From Physcomitrium patens (taxonomy: Eukaryota > Streptophyta > Bryopsida > Funariales > Funariaceae), in contig NC_037253.1 in assembly GCF_000002425.4 (NCBI RefSeq), positions 17,004,407 through 17,068,406 of the forward strand: DNA of 64,000 bases, written 5' to 3'. Of the stretch, positions 63,330 through 64,000 are shown in pieces. The notes beneath the pieces are model-generated. The model was not told the origin of the DNA, searched no databases, and saw only the letters and a list, made by a program, of their open reading frames with translations. The translations under genes were made by a program, and so were the position numbers. How positions within the stretch are numbered: the first letter of the stretch is position 1; the number at the start of each line of letters is the position of its first letter.

Positions 63330-63830
63330 ACATCTATCTCCTCTATAATTTATACATCCTCTGGCTTGTTTCAATAATTCTTAAATATGTTGATGTATGA
63401 GGTTCTTCATCTTAGTCAAATTCTTAGTCTTCAATTTGCTTCTTTACTCCTATTTTTATATCACTTAATAGATTTTGTTCTTCATCAAAATATGTCCATA
63501 CATCTCTTTGTCTAAATAATTTGACCAACTTGCATGCTATAGGTGTCTTCAATTTTGTTCCATCAAGTTTCTATAAAAAATATGTATCATTGTCATAGAC
63601 TTCTATTATAATATATGGTCCAAACCAATGTTTAGAAATTTTTTGTAATATACTATTTTGGTTATCCAAACTATTATTATAGACTAAGACCCAATCACTT
63701 TCTTCAATTGTTTTAGGCCATAGTCAATGTATTTTATAAAATCTTTTCTGATTCTTTTTTCTTGCTTCTTTCAACTTTTCTATTGTTACTTCAATATCCC
63801 AAACAAAGGAGGATTTAGAGCACACATCAA
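63330..63830 (-). mobile_element. Integrase C-terminal fragment, B-family element
   Basis: Aligns base by base with 43,672-44,150 of element B: the complement encodes the GPY/F-like module (DWVLVYNNSLDNQ, FGPYIII, LDGTKLK-like pieces) at about 63,700-63,540. The similarity ends near 63,800, after which the last 170 bp are unrelated AT-rich sequence. This is a third member of the family, in the same orientation as B. Confidence 0.7.
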
Positions 63831-64000
63831 TGTCAATATAGAATCAAATACAAAGAATCATTTTATAAGATCAAGTTGAAGTACATCAAAGATGCACGTG
63901 AGTTATTTTTGCAATGGCAAGCATATTGCACAAGAGTTAGAGCCTTGCAAAAAGATTTATGTTATTACAAGGAATAGATTATCAATTTGAGATTACTAAA
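63830..64000. other. AT-rich end of window, nothing recognised
   Basis: The sequence changes abruptly from the integrase fragment at about 63,800, probably by another insertion or deletion. No coding feature is visible. Confidence 0.4.

Overview
The window looks like nuclear DNA of a land plant. Genes carry many spliceosomal GT-AG introns, the recognisable proteins are plant types (a leucine-rich-repeat/malectin-like receptor kinase and an organellar-type HAD 5'-nucleotidase), and gene islands sit in very AT-rich, CpG-depleted DNA full of decayed Ty3/gypsy retrotransposons. A bryophyte, perhaps a moss, is my guess from this texture, but the sequence does not prove it. No bacterial, organellar, rRNA or convincing tRNA features are present.

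Layout. 1-17.6 kb is retrotransposon graveyard: a plus-strand gypsy element (gag about 2.1-3.0, protease about 3.3, reverse transcriptase about 5.8-6.5, integrase about 7.3-8.5 kb) broken by a 1.2-kb insert and by an opposite-strand LTR, followed by a minus-strand gag remnant (9.7-10.5 kb) and a further LTR (about 14.7-15.9 kb). 17.6-23.2 kb holds CpG-retaining islands without a recognisable protein, one with a diverged direct repeat. 25.8-31.8 kb is a complete 17-exon gene for a HAD-IG 5'-nucleotidase (plus strand). 32.9-37.35 kb is a complete 13-exon receptor-kinase gene (RLK1, minus strand), convergent with the nucleotidase. 38.7-41.0 kb is another CpG-retaining, gene-poor island with several ACGT elements. 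42.05-55.09 kb is a large minus-strand gypsy element (B) whose reverse transcriptase is split by a second, nested gypsy element (A, 45,920-50,585) with LTRs, a primer-binding site and a 5-bp target duplication. 55.09-61.53 kb is a duplication of 31.3-37.57 kb: a decayed piece of the nucleotidase gene plus a second intact receptor kinase (RLK2, 56,886-61,319). The window ends in the LTR and integrase of another B-family element.

The most interesting signal is the RLK pair. Over about 5 kb of exons and introns the copies are almost base-identical at a constant offset of 23,966 bp, yet one patch of about 460 bp in exon 3, encoding the second half of the malectin-like ectodomain, differs at roughly 38 of 150 residues by eye. 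The collinear 3' flanks of the duplication are old and mutation-decayed. This fits an old duplication whose gene body was homogenised by gene conversion while the putative ligand-sensing segment was spared, selected to diverge, or imported from a third paralogue.
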